Assembly: GCF_001665785.1 (NCBI RefSeq)
Contig: NZ_LZSO01000011.1
Span: forward strand, 1-64,000
Source of the DNA: Mycolicibacterium peregrinum
GTDB taxonomy: Bacteria > Actinomycetota > Actinomycetes > Mycobacteriales > Mycobacteriaceae
Direction: 5' to 3'
DNA length: 64,000 bases
Shown here: piece after piece, positions 43,102 to 53,733 of the stretch
How positions within the stretch are numbered: position 1 is the stretch's first letter
How the letters are laid out: each line of letters begins with the position of its first letter
The notes under the pieces: model-generated
The model's input: only the letters and a program-made list of their open reading frames with translations
Told to the model about the DNA's origin: nothing
Databases searched by the model: none
Program-made: the position numbers and the translations under genes

Positions 43102-45266
43102 CCACTACCGTGCTCGCGTACTTGCCCAGCCCGTCACAGGGCGTCTGGCATTTGGGCCCGGTGCCGATACGCGCGTACGCGCTGTGCATCATCGTCGGGA
43201 TCATCGCAGCGCTGGTGATCGGTGACCGGCGTTGGCAGGCGCGGGGCGGACAAGCCGGCGTCATCTACGACATCGCCTTGTGGGCTGTGCCGTTCGGGCT
43301 TGTCGGCGGTCGGCTCTACCACGTCATGACGGACTGGCCCACCTATTTCGGGCCCACCGGCAAGGGCCTCGGTGCGGCATTCCAGGTTTGGCAGGGCGGT
43401 CTGGGGATCTGGGGCGCCGTCGCACTGGGCGGTGTCGGAGCCTGGATCGGTTGCCGGGCACACGGGATACCGCTGCCGGCCTTCGGGGACGCGATCGCCC
43501 CAGGAATCATCCTGGCCCAGGCCATCGGGCGGCTCGGAAACTACTTCAACCAAGAACTCTTCGGCGGCGACACCACGCTGCCGTGGGGCTTGGAGATCTA
43601 CAAGCGGCTGAACGCGGCCGGCGTGCGCGACGATCTCAATGGAGTGTCCACCGGCGAGGTCATCAAGGTCGTGCACCCGACCTTCCTCTACGAATTGCTG
43701 TGGAACCTACTGGTTTTCGCGCTCCTTATCTGGGCGGACCGGAAGTTCAAGCTCGGCCACGGCCGCCTGTTTGCGCTGTATGTCGCCGGTTACTGTGCGG
43801 GCCGTTTCCTGGTCGAACTGATGCGAAGCGACCCGGCGACCGAATTCGCCGGAATCCGCGTCAACACCTTCACCTCGACGTTCGTGTTCATCGGCGCCGT
43901 CGTCTACATCATGCTGGCGACCAAGGGCAGGGAAGACCCGGCGACGCTGGTCGGTAAACGCGATGACGAAGAGGACGAATCCGCAGTCGACGAACTCGGC
44001 AAGGAGCTGGTTGCCGCGGCGGCGGGTAGCGGTGTCGTCGCGGCCGCAGCGGTGGCCGGACAAGACGACGACGAAGATGCCGACCATATGCATCCGGACG
44101 AGGTCGGTGCGAGTGAGGACGACGGCGCCGAAGCGGCCGCGGCCATCGAACTGAAGGGGATCTCGGCCGAGCCTGACGAAGACGCCGGCGACGAGGAGTC
44201 CGAAGAATCCGAAGTCGAGGCGGAAGCCGAAGCTGAGGATGAGGCCGAGGCCGAGGACGCCGGCGAGGCTGTCGACGAAGAAGCTGAGGACGAAGTCGCT
44301 GCTGACGAAGAGTCCGCCAAGGCTGAAGCCGAGGTCGTCGAGGACGAGGCCGTCGATGAGGATGCGGTAGCCGAAACCGATCTCGAAGAAGAGTCCGCGG
44401 ATGAGGTCGCCGCCGACGAGTCCACTGATGTCGAAGATGAGGCCGAAGCCGAGGATGACGACGAGGACGCTGCTGACGAAGAGTCCACCGATGCGGAGGC
44501 TGAAGCCGAGGTCGTCGAGGACGAGGCCGCCGATGAGGATGCCGTAGCCGAGACGGATGCCGAGGAAGAGGCCGCGTCCGACGACGAGGCCACTGATGCC
44601 GAAGGTGACGCTGGAGCGGAGACGGACCTCGAGGACGACGCGGCCGTGGTAGCTGCTGACGATGAGTCTGCCGACGCCGACGCCGACGCCGAAACCGAGG
44701 TAGCCGAGGCGGATGCCGACGAAGAGGCTGCGGAAGGCGTCGCTTCGGGCGACGAGGCCACTGATGCCGAAGGTGAAGCCGAGGCTGAGTCGAATGTCGA
44801 CGAAGTGGTCGTGGCCGAGGAGTCGGCTGACGAGACCGACGTCGAGGAAGCGGACGCCGAGGCTGAGGTTGGCGAGGAGCCCGCGACCGACGACGACGCT
44901 GATGCCGGCGACGCCTCCACTGACGGGGAGTCTGACTCTGAAGCCGTTGCCGCCGAAGAGAGCGCCGATGATTCAGCCGATGCCAGAGACGACGACTCCG
45001 CTGAAGCCGAAGCCGGCGAAGATTCCGAAGCCGAAGCCGACGATGCTGAGGTCGAGTCTGCGGCCGAGGCCGAGACCGATGGCGCGGCAGACGAAGCCGA
45101 GGATGCCGATGAGGCGGATGGTGACGAAGAGTCCGAGACTGCCGAGCAGGACGCGACTGACGATGCCGATGAGGCGGACGGCGCCGAATCACCCGCTGCG
45201 GCCGAGTCGTCGGAGCCGGCCAAGCAGGGCGGTCGGGTGCGTCGCTGGTTCCGCCGTAACCGGTAA
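43098..45266 (+). CDS. lgt: Prolipoprotein diacylglyceryl transferase Lgt with long acidic tail
   Basis: Membrane enzyme transferring diacylglycerol to the lipobox Cys of prolipoproteins. TTG 43098 overlaps the trpA stop and follows AGAGGA (43085-43090). The first ~285 residues are a normal Lgt with seven hydrophobic segments: WHLGPVPIRAYALCIIVG, GRLGNYFNQELFGG (catalytic Arg region) and VHPTFLYELLWN. About 430 further residues are almost entirely Glu, Asp, Ala, Val and Ser, ending in a basic GGRVRRWFRRNR. Total 722; M. tuberculosis Lgt also has a tail but a shorter one. The tail should be cytoplasmic and disordered; its role is unknown. Confidence 0.95.
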   Translation: MTTTVLAYLPSPSQGVWHLGPVPIRAYALCIIVGIIAALVIGDRRWQARGGQAGVIYDIALWAVPFGLVGGRLYHVMTDWPTYFGPTGKGLGAAFQVWQGGLGIWGAVALGGVGAWIGCRAHGIPLPAFGDAIAPGIILAQAIGRLGNYFNQELFGGDTTLPWGLEIYKRLNAAGVRDDLNGVSTGEVIKVVHPTFLYELLWNLLVFALLIWADRKFKLGHGRLFALYVAGYCAGRFLVELMRSDPATEFAGIRVNTFTSTFVFIGAVVYIMLATKGREDPATLVGKRDDEEDESAVDELGKELVAAAAGSGVVAAAAVAGQDDDEDADHMHPDEVGASEDDGAEAAAAIELKGISAEPDEDAGDEESEESEVEAEAEAEDEAEAEDAGEAVDEEAEDEVAADEESAKAEAEVVEDEAVDEDAVAETDLEEESADEVAADESTDVEDEAEAEDDDEDAADEESTDAEAEAEVVEDEAADEDAVAETDAEEEAASDDEATDAEGDAGAETDLEDDAAVVAADDESADADADAETEVAEADADEEAAEGVASGDEATDAEGEAEAESNVDEVVVAEESADETDVEEADAEAEVGEEPATDDDADAGDASTDGESDSEAVAAEESADDSADARDDDSAEAEAGEDSEAEADDAEVESAAEAETDGAADEAEDADEADGDEESETAEQDATDDADEADGAESPAAAESSEPAKQGGRVRRWFRRNR
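44301..44860 (+). repeat. Degenerate ~170-base repeats in the Lgt tail
   Basis: GCTGACGAAGAGTCC occurs at 44301 and 44472 (171 apart), each followed by a shared GGCTGAAGCCGAGGTCGTCG (44321 and 44499) encoding AEAEVVEDEA-DEDAVAETD. GACGAGGCCACTGATGCC recurs at 44583 and 44751 (168 apart). The tail thus grew by duplication of units of about 56-59 codons, with indels inside copies. Confidence 0.75.
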
Positions 45267-45292
45267 GGGTCGGGCTCTGGCATCCTGGCTGT

Positions 45293-45691
45293 ATGACTGA
45301 TCCGTCGCAGTCCGGAGGCTCCTCGGATATCCCGTCGTCGGCCGGCTTTCCGCCGCCCGCGGGGTATCCGCCACCGCCACCAGGCTATCCGCCCTATCCA
45401 CCGACGTTTGTGGATCCGAGCGCGCCCTTCGGCCGTCATCCGGTCACCGGCGAACCGCTCTCCGACAAGTCGAAGGTTGTGGCCGGGCTGCTGCAGCTGG
45501 TCGGCCTGTTCGGCTTCGTGGGCATCGGTCGGATTTACTTGGGCCAGACCGGGTTCGGTGTGGCCCAGCTGCTGGTGGGGCTGGCCACCTGTGGCATCGG
45601 TGCCGTCATCTGGGGGCTCATCGACGCGATCTTGATCCTCACCGACCGGGTCCGCGACCCGTACGGGCGTCCACTGCGCGATGGAACCTAA
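45293..45691 (+). CDS. TM2-domain membrane protein with proline-rich N-terminus
   Basis: 132 residues. The first ~45 are Pro/Gly/Tyr rich (GYPPPPPGYPPYPP), followed by a TM2 domain: KSKVVAGLLQLVGLFGFVGIG, a short RIYLGQTGFGVAQ loop and a second helix GLATCGIGAVIWGLIDAILIL. TM2 proteins are small two-helix membrane proteins of unknown role. The next gene starts 11 bases before its stop, so the two are coupled. Confidence 0.85.
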   Translation: MTDPSQSGGSSDIPSSAGFPPPAGYPPPPPGYPPYPPTFVDPSAPFGRHPVTGEPLSDKSKVVAGLLQLVGLFGFVGIGRIYLGQTGFGVAQLLVGLATCGIGAVIWGLIDAILILTDRVRDPYGRPLRDGT

Positions 45692-46094
45692 CGGCCTCAC
45701 CTCCACGACGGCCGGGCGATATTCGCTGCTGGCCGCGGGTGTGCTCGGTGCCGGCGCGCTGACCTACACCGGTGTGGCGGATCCACACCGTCCCGGGTTT
45801 CTGTTCCCTGGCTGTCCGTTCAAGGCGCTGACCGGGTGGAACTGTCCGGCCTGTGGCGGGTTGCGGATGACCCATGATCTGCTGCACGGCGATGTGGGTG
45901 CGGCTGTCGTCGACAACGTATTCGCCCTGGTCGGTCTGCCTGCACTGGTCATGTGGCTACTCGTGCGGTGGCGGCTGGGCAAGGCGCTGTTCCCGGTTCC
46001 CGCGGTCGTGACGATCGTGGTCACGTTGGTGCTGTGGACGGTGGTCCGTAACCTCCCGGGCTTCCCGTTGGTCCCCACGATAAGCACGCAGTAG
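45681..46094 (+). CDS. DUF2752 membrane protein
   Basis: 137 residues with the DUF2752 core FPGCPFKALTGWNCPACGGLRMTHDLLHGD (C-P-x-C-G-G-x-R; spans about 50-78) between three hydrophobic segments (about 15-33, 85-105 and 113-130). Often found beside TM2-domain genes, as here. Function unknown. ATG 45681 overlaps the TM2 gene. Confidence 0.85.
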   Translation: MEPNGLTSTTAGRYSLLAAGVLGAGALTYTGVADPHRPGFLFPGCPFKALTGWNCPACGGLRMTHDLLHGDVGAAVVDNVFALVGLPALVMWLLVRWRLGKALFPVPAVVTIVVTLVLWTVVRNLPGFPLVPTISTQ

Positions 46095-46111
46095 TAGCCC
46101 ACCTGCGCTGA

Positions 46112-46117
46112 TACACT
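46112..46117 (+). promoter_or_regulatory. -10 element of gltBD
   Basis: TACACT with +1 near 46124 gives a 5' leader of about 56 bases before the gltB GTG, which has its own GGAGG. Pattern-based; no certain -35. Confidence 0.35.
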
Positions 46118-46179
46118 GAAAATTCGGGCCGGTGCAGTCCCGGGACCAGGATGTTCCGGACTTGCGGAGGTGCGATCAA

Positions 46180-49100
46180 GTGCTGTTCTCGGCATTGCCA
46201 GATGCGCAGGGGCTGTATGACCCCGCCAACGAGGCCGATTCTTGCGGCGTGGCCATGATCACCGATATTCAGGGCCGCCGCTCCCATGGCATCGTCACTG
46301 ACGGGCTGACCGCCCTCGAGCACCTCGAACACCGCGGTGCCGCCGGGGCCGAGCCCAACAGTGGCGACGGCGCCGGCATCCTGCTGCAGCTGCCGATCGA
46401 ACTGCTGACTGACGTGGTCGACTTCCCAGTGCCCGCGTCTGCCGCGGACGGCAGCCACACTTTCGCCGCGGGCATCTGTTTTCTGCCGCAGGACCAGGAC
46501 GCGCGCAGTGTCGCCCGCGCCCGCATCGAGGCGCTCGCCGCTGAGGAAGGCCTCGAGGTTCTCGGCTGGCGCGAGGTGCCGGTGGATCCGGACGGCGCCG
46601 AGATCGGTTCGACGGCGTTGGGCTGCATGCCCCACATGGCACAGCTGTTCGTCGCGGCACCGGAGGTCGACAGCAACCGGCCGAGCGGTATCGAGTTGGA
46701 TCGCAAGGTCTATCCACTGCGCAAGCGTGCCGAACAGGGCCAGGGCGCCGACGCGGTGTACTTCGCGTCGTTGTCCAGCCGGACCATCGTGTACAAGGGC
46801 ATGCTGACGACAATGCAGCTGCCGCAATATTTTCCGGATCTGCGGGACGTGCGCTGCATGAGCGCGATCGCCATCGTGCACAGTCGCTTCTCCACCAACA
46901 CTTTTCCTTCGTGGCCGTTGGCGCATCCGTTCCGCTTCGTCGCCCACAACGGCGAGATCAACACCGTGCGGGGCAACCGCAACCGTATGCACGCCCGGGA
47001 GGCGCTGCTGGCCAGCGCCCTGATTCCCGGTGATTTGAGCCGGTTGTCGCCGATCTGCAGCCCCGACGCCTCTGATTCGGCGTCCTTCGACGAGGTGCTT
47101 GAGCTGCTGCACCTGGGCGGGCGGAGCCTGCCGCACGCGGTGCTGATGATGATTCCGGAGGCGTGGCAGAACGCCACCACCATGGACGCCGCGGAGCGCG
47201 CGTTCTGGGAGTTCCATGCTTCGCTGATGGAACCGTGGGATGGGCCGGCCTGCGTGACGTTCACCGACGGCACCGTGGTGGGGGCAGTGCTCGACCGCAA
47301 CGGTCTGCGGCCGGGACGCTGGTGGCGCACGGTCGATGACCGGGTCATCCTCGCCAGCGAGAGCGGTGTGCTCGACGTGCCGTCGGGCGAGATCGTCGCC
47401 AAGGGGCGCCTGCAGCCCGGGAAGATGTTCCTGGTCGACACCGCCGCGGGGCGCATCATCGGAGACGACGAGATCAAGGAGCAGTTGTCCGCCGCCGAAC
47501 CCTACGGTGAGTGGTTGCATGCCGGACTGCTCGATCTCGGTACCTTGCCCGAGCGGTCCAGGACCCAGCCGAATCACGACTCGGTGGTGCGCCGTCAGAT
47601 CGCGTTCGGCTACACGGAGGAGGAGCTGCGGGTCCTGCTGACGCCGATGGCGGCATCCGGCGGCGAGCCGCTCGGTTCGATGGGAACCGATACCCCCGTC
47701 GCGGTGCTCTCGAAGCGCTCACGGCTGCTCTACGACTACTTCGTCGAACTGTTCGCCCAGGTGACGAACCCGCCGTTGGACGCCATCCGCGAGGAGGTGG
47801 TCACCTCGATGGCCCGCGTGATGGGGCCCGAGGAGAATCTGCTGGAGCCTTCGGCCGCGTCGTGTCGCCAAATCGTCTTGCGCTGGCCGGTTCTGGACAA
47901 TGACGAGCTGAGCAAGATCGTCCACATCAATGACGACGGTGAGCATCCTGGCTTACGCACCGCCGTACTGCGTGCGCTCTACGACGTCGAGCGCGGTGGG
48001 GAAGGCCTGGCCGAAGCGGTCGACGATCTGCGGTCGAGGGCGACCGAGGCGATTGCCAAAGGTGCCCGCACACTGGTGATCTCCGATCGCGATTCCGACC
48101 ACACCAGAGCTCCCATCCCGTCGCTGCTCGCCGTTTCCGCGGTGCACCACCATCTGGTGCGTTCGAAGGAACGCACCAAAGTGGCGCTCGTGGTGGAAAG
48201 CGGTGACGCCCGCGAGGTCCATCACATCGCCATGCTCATCGGGTACGGCGCTGCCGCAGTCAACCCGTATCTGGCCTTCGAGTCGATCGAGGACCTCATC
48301 CGCGAAGGCGAGCTCACCGGCATCGAAACAGCCACTGCCGTACGCAATTACGTCAAGGCGCTGGGCAAGGGCGTGGTGAAGGTGATGAGCAAGATGGGCA
48401 TCTCCACCGTCGCGTCGTATACCGCCGCCCAGGTCTTCGAGGCGATCGGGCTGAGCCGTGACGTCGTCGACGACTACTTCACTGGGACCACCAGCCAGCT
48501 CGGAGGCGTCGGGCTGGATGTGCTGGCGGAGGAGGTCAAGCTTCGTCACCGGCGCGCCTATCCGGAGAACCCCACCGAGCGGGTGCACCGCCGGCTGGAG
48601 GTCGGGGGCGAGTACGCGTTCCGTCGGGAAGGTGAGCTGCATCTGTTCACCCCGGAAGTGGTGTTTCTGCTGCAGCATTCGACCCGGACCGGTCGGCGCG
48701 ACATTTTCGCTCGCTACTCGGCAGAGGTCGACCGGCTGTCTCGCGAAGGCGGGACTCTGCGCGGGCTGTTCGAGTTCAAGCAGGGACTGCGGCCACCGGT
48801 TCCGCTCGATGAGGTCGAACCGGTCGAGTCGATCGTGACCCGGTTCAACACCGGGGCGATGAGTTACGGCTCCATCTCGGCGGAGGCCCACGAGACCATG
48901 GCGATCGCCATGAACAATCTCGGCGGCCGGTCGAACAGCGGTGAGGGTGGTGAGGACGTCGACCGCCTCTACGATCCGCGCCGGCGCAGCGCCGTCAAGC
49001 AGGTGGCCTCGGGACGCTTCGGCGTCACCAGCGACTATCTGGTGAACGCCACCGACATCCAGATCAAGATGGCTCAGGGCGCCAAACCCGGTGAGGGTGG

Positions 49101-50748
49101 CCAGCTTCCGGGTTACAAGGTGTATCCCAACATCGCCAAGACCCGGCACTCCACTCCCGGGGTGGGGCTGATCTCGCCGCCCCCACACCACGACATCTAC
49201 TCGATCGAGGACCTGGCGCAGCTCATTCACGATCTGAAGAACGCCAATGACCAGGCCCGGATCCACGTGAAGCTGGTCAGCAGCGTCGGTGTCGGCACGG
49301 TCGCGGCCGGGGTGTCTAAGGCGCACGCCGACGTCGTGTTGATATCCGGATATGACGGCGGCACGGGCGCGGCACCGTTGACCTCACTCAAGCATGCCGG
49401 GGCGCCGTGGGAGATTGGGCTGGCCGACACCCAGCAGACGTTGGTGCTCAACGGTTTGCGTGACCGGATCACCGTGCAGTGTGACGGTGGCATGCGCAGC
49501 GCCCGCGACGTGATGGTGGCTGCACTGCTGGGCGCCGAGGAGTTCGGTTTTGCCACCGCACCGCTGGTGGTGTCGGGCTGCATCATGATGCGGGTCTGTC
49601 ACCTCGACACCTGCCCGGTCGGCGTGGCGACGCAGAACCCGGAACTGCGGGCACGGTTCAACGGCAAGCCCGAGTTCGTCGAGAACTTCTTCACTTTCAT
49701 TGCCGAGGACATCCGCCGTTACCTGGCCGAGCTGGGATTCCGCAGTATCGACGAGGCCGTCGGCCATGCCGAGGTACTCGACACTGACCCCGGTGTGGCG
49801 CACTGGAAGAGCCGTGGGCTGGACCTCAGCCCGATCTTCGCGTTGCCGACGGATGCCGACGGCCGCACGCTTACTCAGCGGCTCCGGGTGCGCGACCAGG
49901 ATCACGGACTCGATCAGGCTCTCGATCAGACCCTCATCCAGCTCGCCGAGGGTGCACTCGAAGATGCGCTGCCGGTTCGCCTGGAACTCCCGGTCCGCAA
50001 CGTCAACCGCACAGTGGGTACTTTGCTCGGATCGGAGGTCACCCGGCGCTACGGTGCGGCCGGATTGCCCGACAACACCATTCACGTCACCCTGACCGGG
50101 TCGGCCGGCCAGTCGATCGGGGCATTCCTCCCGCCGGGGGTCACACTCGATCTGATCGGTGATGCCAATGACTATGTGGGTAAGGGGCTTTCCGGCGGCC
50201 GGGTGATCGTGCGGCCACCCGACGATGTGCTGTTTCTGCCCGAGGACAACGTCGTCGCCGGCAACACTCTGCTGTACGGCGCCACCTCGGGTGAGGTGTT
50301 CTTGCGGGGCCGGGTCGGTGAGCGGTTCTGCGCGCGCAATTCCGGCGCATTGGCCGTCGTCGAAGGCGTCGGAGATCATGCGTGTGAGTACATGACCGGC
50401 GGACGGGTGGTCATCCTGGGTAAGACCGGGCGCAACCTGGCGGCCGGTATGTCCGGTGGCATCGCCTTCGTGCTCGGTCTGGACCCGGCCCGGGTCAACA
50501 CCGAAATGGTGCAGCTGCAGCAGCTGGAAGCCGAAGATCTGGCCTGGCTGCACGATGTGGTGGCCGCCCACGCCCGCCATACCGGCAGCACGTTGGCATC
50601 CTCGATTCTGGCTGACTGGCCCAGGCGCAGTGCGCAATTCACCAAAGTAATGCCCACCGACTACCAGCGTGTCCTGCAGGCGACCCGGATGGCCAAGGCC
50701 GAGGGACGCGATGTGGACAGCGCGATCATGGAGGCCAGCCGTGGCTGA
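46180..50748 (+). CDS. gltB: Glutamate synthase large subunit GltB
   Basis: Converts glutamine and 2-oxoglutarate to two glutamates with NADPH supplied through GltD. GTG 46180 follows GGAGG (46166-46170) and yields a 21-residue propeptide before the amidotransferase nucleophile, Cys22 in [15 protein letters not shown]. 1522 residues: class II amidotransferase domain, central domain, FMN synthase domain ([30 protein letters not shown]), the [3Fe-4S] motif [19 protein letters not shown] and a C-terminal beta-helix (GAXXXV repeats). Overlaps gltD by 8 bases. Confidence 0.96.
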   Translation: MLFSALPDAQGLYDPANEADSCGVAMITDIQGRRSHGIVTDGLTALEHLEHRGAAGAEPNSGDGAGILLQLPIELLTDVVDFPVPASAADGSHTFAAGICFLPQDQDARSVARARIEALAAEEGLEVLGWREVPVDPDGAEIGSTALGCMPHMAQLFVAAPEVDSNRPSGIELDRKVYPLRKRAEQGQGADAVYFASLSSRTIVYKGMLTTMQLPQYFPDLRDVRCMSAIAIVHSRFSTNTFPSWPLAHPFRFVAHNGEINTVRGNRNRMHAREALLASALIPGDLSRLSPICSPDASDSASFDEVLELLHLGGRSLPHAVLMMIPEAWQNATTMDAAERAFWEFHASLMEPWDGPACVTFTDGTVVGAVLDRNGLRPGRWWRTVDDRVILASESGVLDVPSGEIVAKGRLQPGKMFLVDTAAGRIIGDDEIKEQLSAAEPYGEWLHAGLLDLGTLPERSRTQPNHDSVVRRQIAFGYTEEELRVLLTPMAASGGEPLGSMGTDTPVAVLSKRSRLLYDYFVELFAQVTNPPLDAIREEVVTSMARVMGPEENLLEPSAASCRQIVLRWPVLDNDELSKIVHINDDGEHPGLRTAVLRALYDVERGGEGLAEAVDDLRSRATEAIAKGARTLVISDRDSDHTRAPIPSLLAVSAVHHHLVRSKERTKVALVVESGDAREVHHIAMLIGYGAAAVNPYLAFESIEDLIREGELTGIETATAVRNYVKALGKGVVKVMSKMGISTVASYTAAQVFEAIGLSRDVVDDYFTGTTSQLGGVGLDVLAEEVKLRHRRAYPENPTERVHRRLEVGGEYAFRREGELHLFTPEVVFLLQHSTRTGRRDIFARYSAEVDRLSREGGTLRGLFEFKQGLRPPVPLDEVEPVESIVTRFNTGAMSYGSISAEAHETMAIAMNNLGGRSNSGEGGEDVDRLYDPRRRSAVKQVASGRFGVTSDYLVNATDIQIKMAQGAKPGEGGQLPGYKVYPNIAKTRHSTPGVGLISPPPHHDIYSIEDLAQLIHDLKNANDQARIHVKLVSSVGVGTVAAGVSKAHADVVLISGYDGGTGAAPLTSLKHAGAPWEIGLADTQQTLVLNGLRDRITVQCDGGMRSARDVMVAALLGAEEFGFATAPLVVSGCIMMRVCHLDTCPVGVATQNPELRARFNGKPEFVENFFTFIAEDIRRYLAELGFRSIDEAVGHAEVLDTDPGVAHWKSRGLDLSPIFALPTDADGRTLTQRLRVRDQDHGLDQALDQTLIQLAEGALEDALPVRLELPVRNVNRTVGTLLGSEVTRRYGAAGLPDNTIHVTLTGSAGQSIGAFLPPGVTLDLIGDANDYVGKGLSGGRVIVRPPDDVLFLPEDNVVAGNTLLYGATSGEVFLRGRVGERFCARNSGALAVVEGVGDHACEYMTGGRVVILGKTGRNLAAGMSGGIAFVLGLDPARVNTEMVQLQQLEAEDLAWLHDVVAAHARHTGSTLASSILADWPRRSAQFTKVMPTDYQRVLQATRMAKAEGRDVDSAIMEASRG

Positions 50749-52243
50749 TCCGACCGGATTTCTTCGTGTCCCCAAGATCGAGGCAGCCAAGCGCCCCGTC
50801 GAGGAGCGGGTGGGGGACTGGCGCGAGGTGTACGAGCGCGAGGATCCCAACGCGCGGGCGGGCGAGGTGTCGCAGCAGGCGCGGCGCTGCATGGATTGCG
50901 GGATCCCGTTCTGCCACTCCGGCAAAGCGGGCTGCCCGCTGGGCAACCTGATCCCAGAATGGAACGACCTGGTGCGGCGGGGACGTTGGGATGCGGCCAG
51001 TGATCGCCTGCACGCCACCAACAACTTTCCGGAGTTCACCGGACGGCTGTGCCCAGCGCCGTGTGAGGCAGCCTGTGTGCTCTCGATCTCCGAGGAGCAG
51101 ACGGGCGGCAGCGTGACGATCAAGCGGATCGAGCAGACGATCGCCGACCACGCCTGGATGAACGGCACCATCGAGCCCCAGCCCGCTGCGATCTCCACCG
51201 GCAAGAGCGTGGCAGTCGTCGGTTCGGGACCGGCGGGTTTGGCTGCGGCACAACAACTCACCCGTGCCGGCCACGAGGTGACGGTGTACGAGCGTGACAA
51301 CCGCGTGGGTGGGCTGCTGCGCTACGGGATCCCCGAGTACAAGCTCGAGAAGTCGGTGCTGAATCAGCGCCTGGCCCAGATGCGGGCCGAGGGCACCCGA
51401 TTCGTCACCGAGTGCGAGGTGGGCGTCGATCTGACGGTCGAGCAGCTGCGTCAGCGTCACCAGGCGGTGGTGCTGGCGGTCGGCGCGCTACGGGGACGCG
51501 ACAACGATGTGCCCGGACGAGAGCTCGACGGCGTGCATCTGGCGATGGAGCATCTGGTGCCGGCCAACCGCGAGTGCGAAGGCGATTCGTCGTCGCCGAT
51601 CTCGGCGGCGGGCAAGCACGTGGTGATCATCGGTGGCGGTGACACCGGCGCCGACTGCCTGGGTACCGCGCACCGTCAGGGTGCGGCATCGGTCACGCAG
51701 CTCGACTACAACACCGAGCCACCCGAGACCCGCGACGACGAACTCTCGCCCTGGCCGACGTGGCCGTTGGTGCTGCGGACCTCCCCGGCACACGCAGAAG
51801 GGGGCGCGCGCCGGTTCGAAGTAGCGGTACAACGTTTTCTAGGCGACGACAACGGTCACGTGCGGGCCGTCGAGATCGCCGAGGTTCAGGTGACCCGCGA
51901 CGCGGAAGGACGACGCGAGATCACCCCGGTCGGCGAGTCGTTGCAGATTCCGTGCGACCTCGCGTTGTTGGCGATCGGGTTCGAAGGCGTCGAGCACATG
52001 GCGCTGCTCGACGGGCTGAACCTGAACTTGACCCGGCGCGGCACGGTGTCGTGCGGTTCGGACTGGCAGACCGACGCACCCGGGGTGTTCGTCTGCGGCG
52101 ATGCCCACCGGGGCGCCTCGCTGGTGGTGTGGGCCATCGCGGAGGGCCGCAGTGCCGCGCACGCGGTGGACGCCTACCTGATGGGTGAGTCGGATCTGCC
52201 GTCGCCGGTGCGTCCCGGGACGCTCCCACTAAGCGTTGTCTGA
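50741..52243 (+). CDS. gltD: Glutamate synthase small subunit GltD
   Basis: Electron-input subunit: takes NADPH electrons through FAD and [4Fe-4S] clusters to GltB. 500 residues, GTG 50741. N-terminal cysteine clusters [20 protein letters not shown] and [14 protein letters not shown]-binding [15 protein letters not shown] and NAD(P)-binding [17 protein letters not shown]-terminal [20 protein letters not shown] is the usual FAD block. Confidence 0.97.
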   Translation: MADPTGFLRVPKIEAAKRPVEERVGDWREVYEREDPNARAGEVSQQARRCMDCGIPFCHSGKAGCPLGNLIPEWNDLVRRGRWDAASDRLHATNNFPEFTGRLCPAPCEAACVLSISEEQTGGSVTIKRIEQTIADHAWMNGTIEPQPAAISTGKSVAVVGSGPAGLAAAQQLTRAGHEVTVYERDNRVGGLLRYGIPEYKLEKSVLNQRLAQMRAEGTRFVTECEVGVDLTVEQLRQRHQAVVLAVGALRGRDNDVPGRELDGVHLAMEHLVPANRECEGDSSSPISAAGKHVVIIGGGDTGADCLGTAHRQGAASVTQLDYNTEPPETRDDELSPWPTWPLVLRTSPAHAEGGARRFEVAVQRFLGDDNGHVRAVEIAEVQVTRDAEGRREITPVGESLQIPCDLALLAIGFEGVEHMALLDGLNLNLTRRGTVSCGSDWQTDAPGVFVCGDAHRGASLVVWAIAEGRSAAHAVDAYLMGESDLPSPVRPGTLPLSVV

Positions 52244-52253
52244 ATCGATCAAC

Positions 52254-52259
52254 TAGACT
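52254..52259 (+). promoter_or_regulatory. -10 element of pyk, near-leaderless
   Basis: TAGACT puts +1 about two bases before the GTG at 52268. The 24-base gap after gltD has no ribosome site for pyk. Confidence 0.45.
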
Positions 52260-52267
52260 GACGTGAC

Positions 52268-53686
52268 GTGAGCAGACGCGGAAAGATCGTTTGTACGCTT
52301 GGCCCGGCTACCAGCACCGATGAGACGGTGCGAGCGCTGGTCGAGGCCGGGATGGATGTCGCGCGGCTGAACTTCAGCCACGGCGACTACACCGACCACG
52401 AGGCCGCCTACAAGCGGATCCGGGCGGCATCGGATGCCACCGGCCATGCTGTGGGTGTGCTGGCTGACCTTCAGGGCCCCAAGATCAGGTTGGGCCGGTT
52501 CACGGACGGCCCGACCTACTGGGCGAACGGTGAATCGGTGCGGATCACCGTCGATGAATGTGCGGGCACCCACGACCGGGTGTCGACCACCTACAAGCGG
52601 TTGGCCGAGGACGCCCGGCCGGGGGATCGGGTCCTCGTCGACGACGGCAACGTCGGTCTGGTGGTCGACAAGATCGACGGCAACGACGTGATCTGCACGG
52701 TCACCGAGGGCGGTCCTGTCAGCAACAACAAGGGCATGTCGCTGCCCGGCATGAACGTGACGGCACCGGCGCTGTCCGAGAAGGACATCGAGGATCTCGA
52801 ATTCGCGCTGCGGCTGGGCGTTGATCTCATCGCCCTGTCGTTCGTCCGGTCGCCCGCCGACATCGAACTCGTCCACGAGGTGATGGACCGGGTTGGCCGG
52901 CGCGTTCCGGTGATCGCGAAGCTGGAGAAGCCCGAGGCTGTCGAAAACCTCGAGGCCATCGTGCTGGCTTTCGACGCCATCATGGTCGCCCGCGGTGATC
53001 TCGGCGTCGAACTGCCGCTGGAAGAGGTGCCGCTGGTCCAGAAGCGCGCCATCCAGATGGCAAGGGAGAACGCCAAACCCGTCATCGTCGCCACCCAGAT
53101 GCTGGAGTCGATGATCGAGAGCTCGCGGCCCACCCGTGCGGAGGCCTCCGACGTCGCCAACGCCGTGCTCGACGGCGCGGACGCGGTGATGCTCTCCGGC
53201 GAGACCTCTGTCGGCAAGTACCCGCTGGAGGCCGTCAAGACGATGGCCCGCATCATCAAGGCGGTCGAGGACAATTCGGTGAGCGTGCCGCCGCTGACCC
53301 ACACGCCCCGCACCAAGCGCGGGGTCATCTCCTATGCGGCCCGCGATATCGGGGAGCGACTCGACGCCAAGGCGTTGGTCGCGTTCACCCAGTCCGGTGA
53401 CACCGTGCGTCGCCTGGCCCGGCTGCACACCCCGCTTCCGGTGCTGGCGTTCACGGCGCTGCCCGAGGTGCGCAGCCAGCTGGCCCTGACCTGGGGTACG
53501 GAGACGTTCATCGTGGCGCAGATGAAGAGCACCGACGACATGATCCGCCAGGTCGACAAGTCGCTGTTGGATCTGGGCCGCTACAAGCGCGGTGAGCTGG
53601 TGGTCATCGTCGCGGGTGCTCCGCCGGGCACAGTAGGCTCCACGAATCTGATCCACGTGCACCGCATCGGGGAGGACGACGTCTAG
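52268..53686 (+). CDS. pyk: Pyruvate kinase
   Basis: PEP + ADP to pyruvate + ATP, last step of glycolysis. 472 residues. RRGKIVCTLGPATSTDETVR and VARLNFSHGDY at the start, catalytic Lys in VIAKLEKPEAVEN, metal site IMVARGDLGVELPLEEVPLV and PVIVATQMLESMIESSRPTR; the C-terminal allosteric domain is complete. Starts GTG 52268, likely its own promoter. Confidence 0.97.
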   Translation: MSRRGKIVCTLGPATSTDETVRALVEAGMDVARLNFSHGDYTDHEAAYKRIRAASDATGHAVGVLADLQGPKIRLGRFTDGPTYWANGESVRITVDECAGTHDRVSTTYKRLAEDARPGDRVLVDDGNVGLVVDKIDGNDVICTVTEGGPVSNNKGMSLPGMNVTAPALSEKDIEDLEFALRLGVDLIALSFVRSPADIELVHEVMDRVGRRVPVIAKLEKPEAVENLEAIVLAFDAIMVARGDLGVELPLEEVPLVQKRAIQMARENAKPVIVATQMLESMIESSRPTRAEASDVANAVLDGADAVMLSGETSVGKYPLEAVKTMARIIKAVEDNSVSVPPLTHTPRTKRGVISYAARDIGERLDAKALVAFTQSGDTVRRLARLHTPLPVLAFTALPEVRSQLALTWGTETFIVAQMKSTDDMIRQVDKSLLDLGRYKRGELVVIVAGAPPGTVGSTNLIHVHRIGEDDV

Positions 53687-53733
53687 GGATCGCCTGCCGA
53701 CAAGCGCCTGCCAAAGATCTCGAAAGGCATTCC

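Noticed and set aside
43904..45706. Very long open frames on the minus strand opposite the lgt tail (600 and 427 codons)
   Set aside because: They are mirror images of a GAN/GCN-rich repeat; the products are Ser/Ala or Arg/Pro runs with no domain, and the plus strand carries a clear gene.
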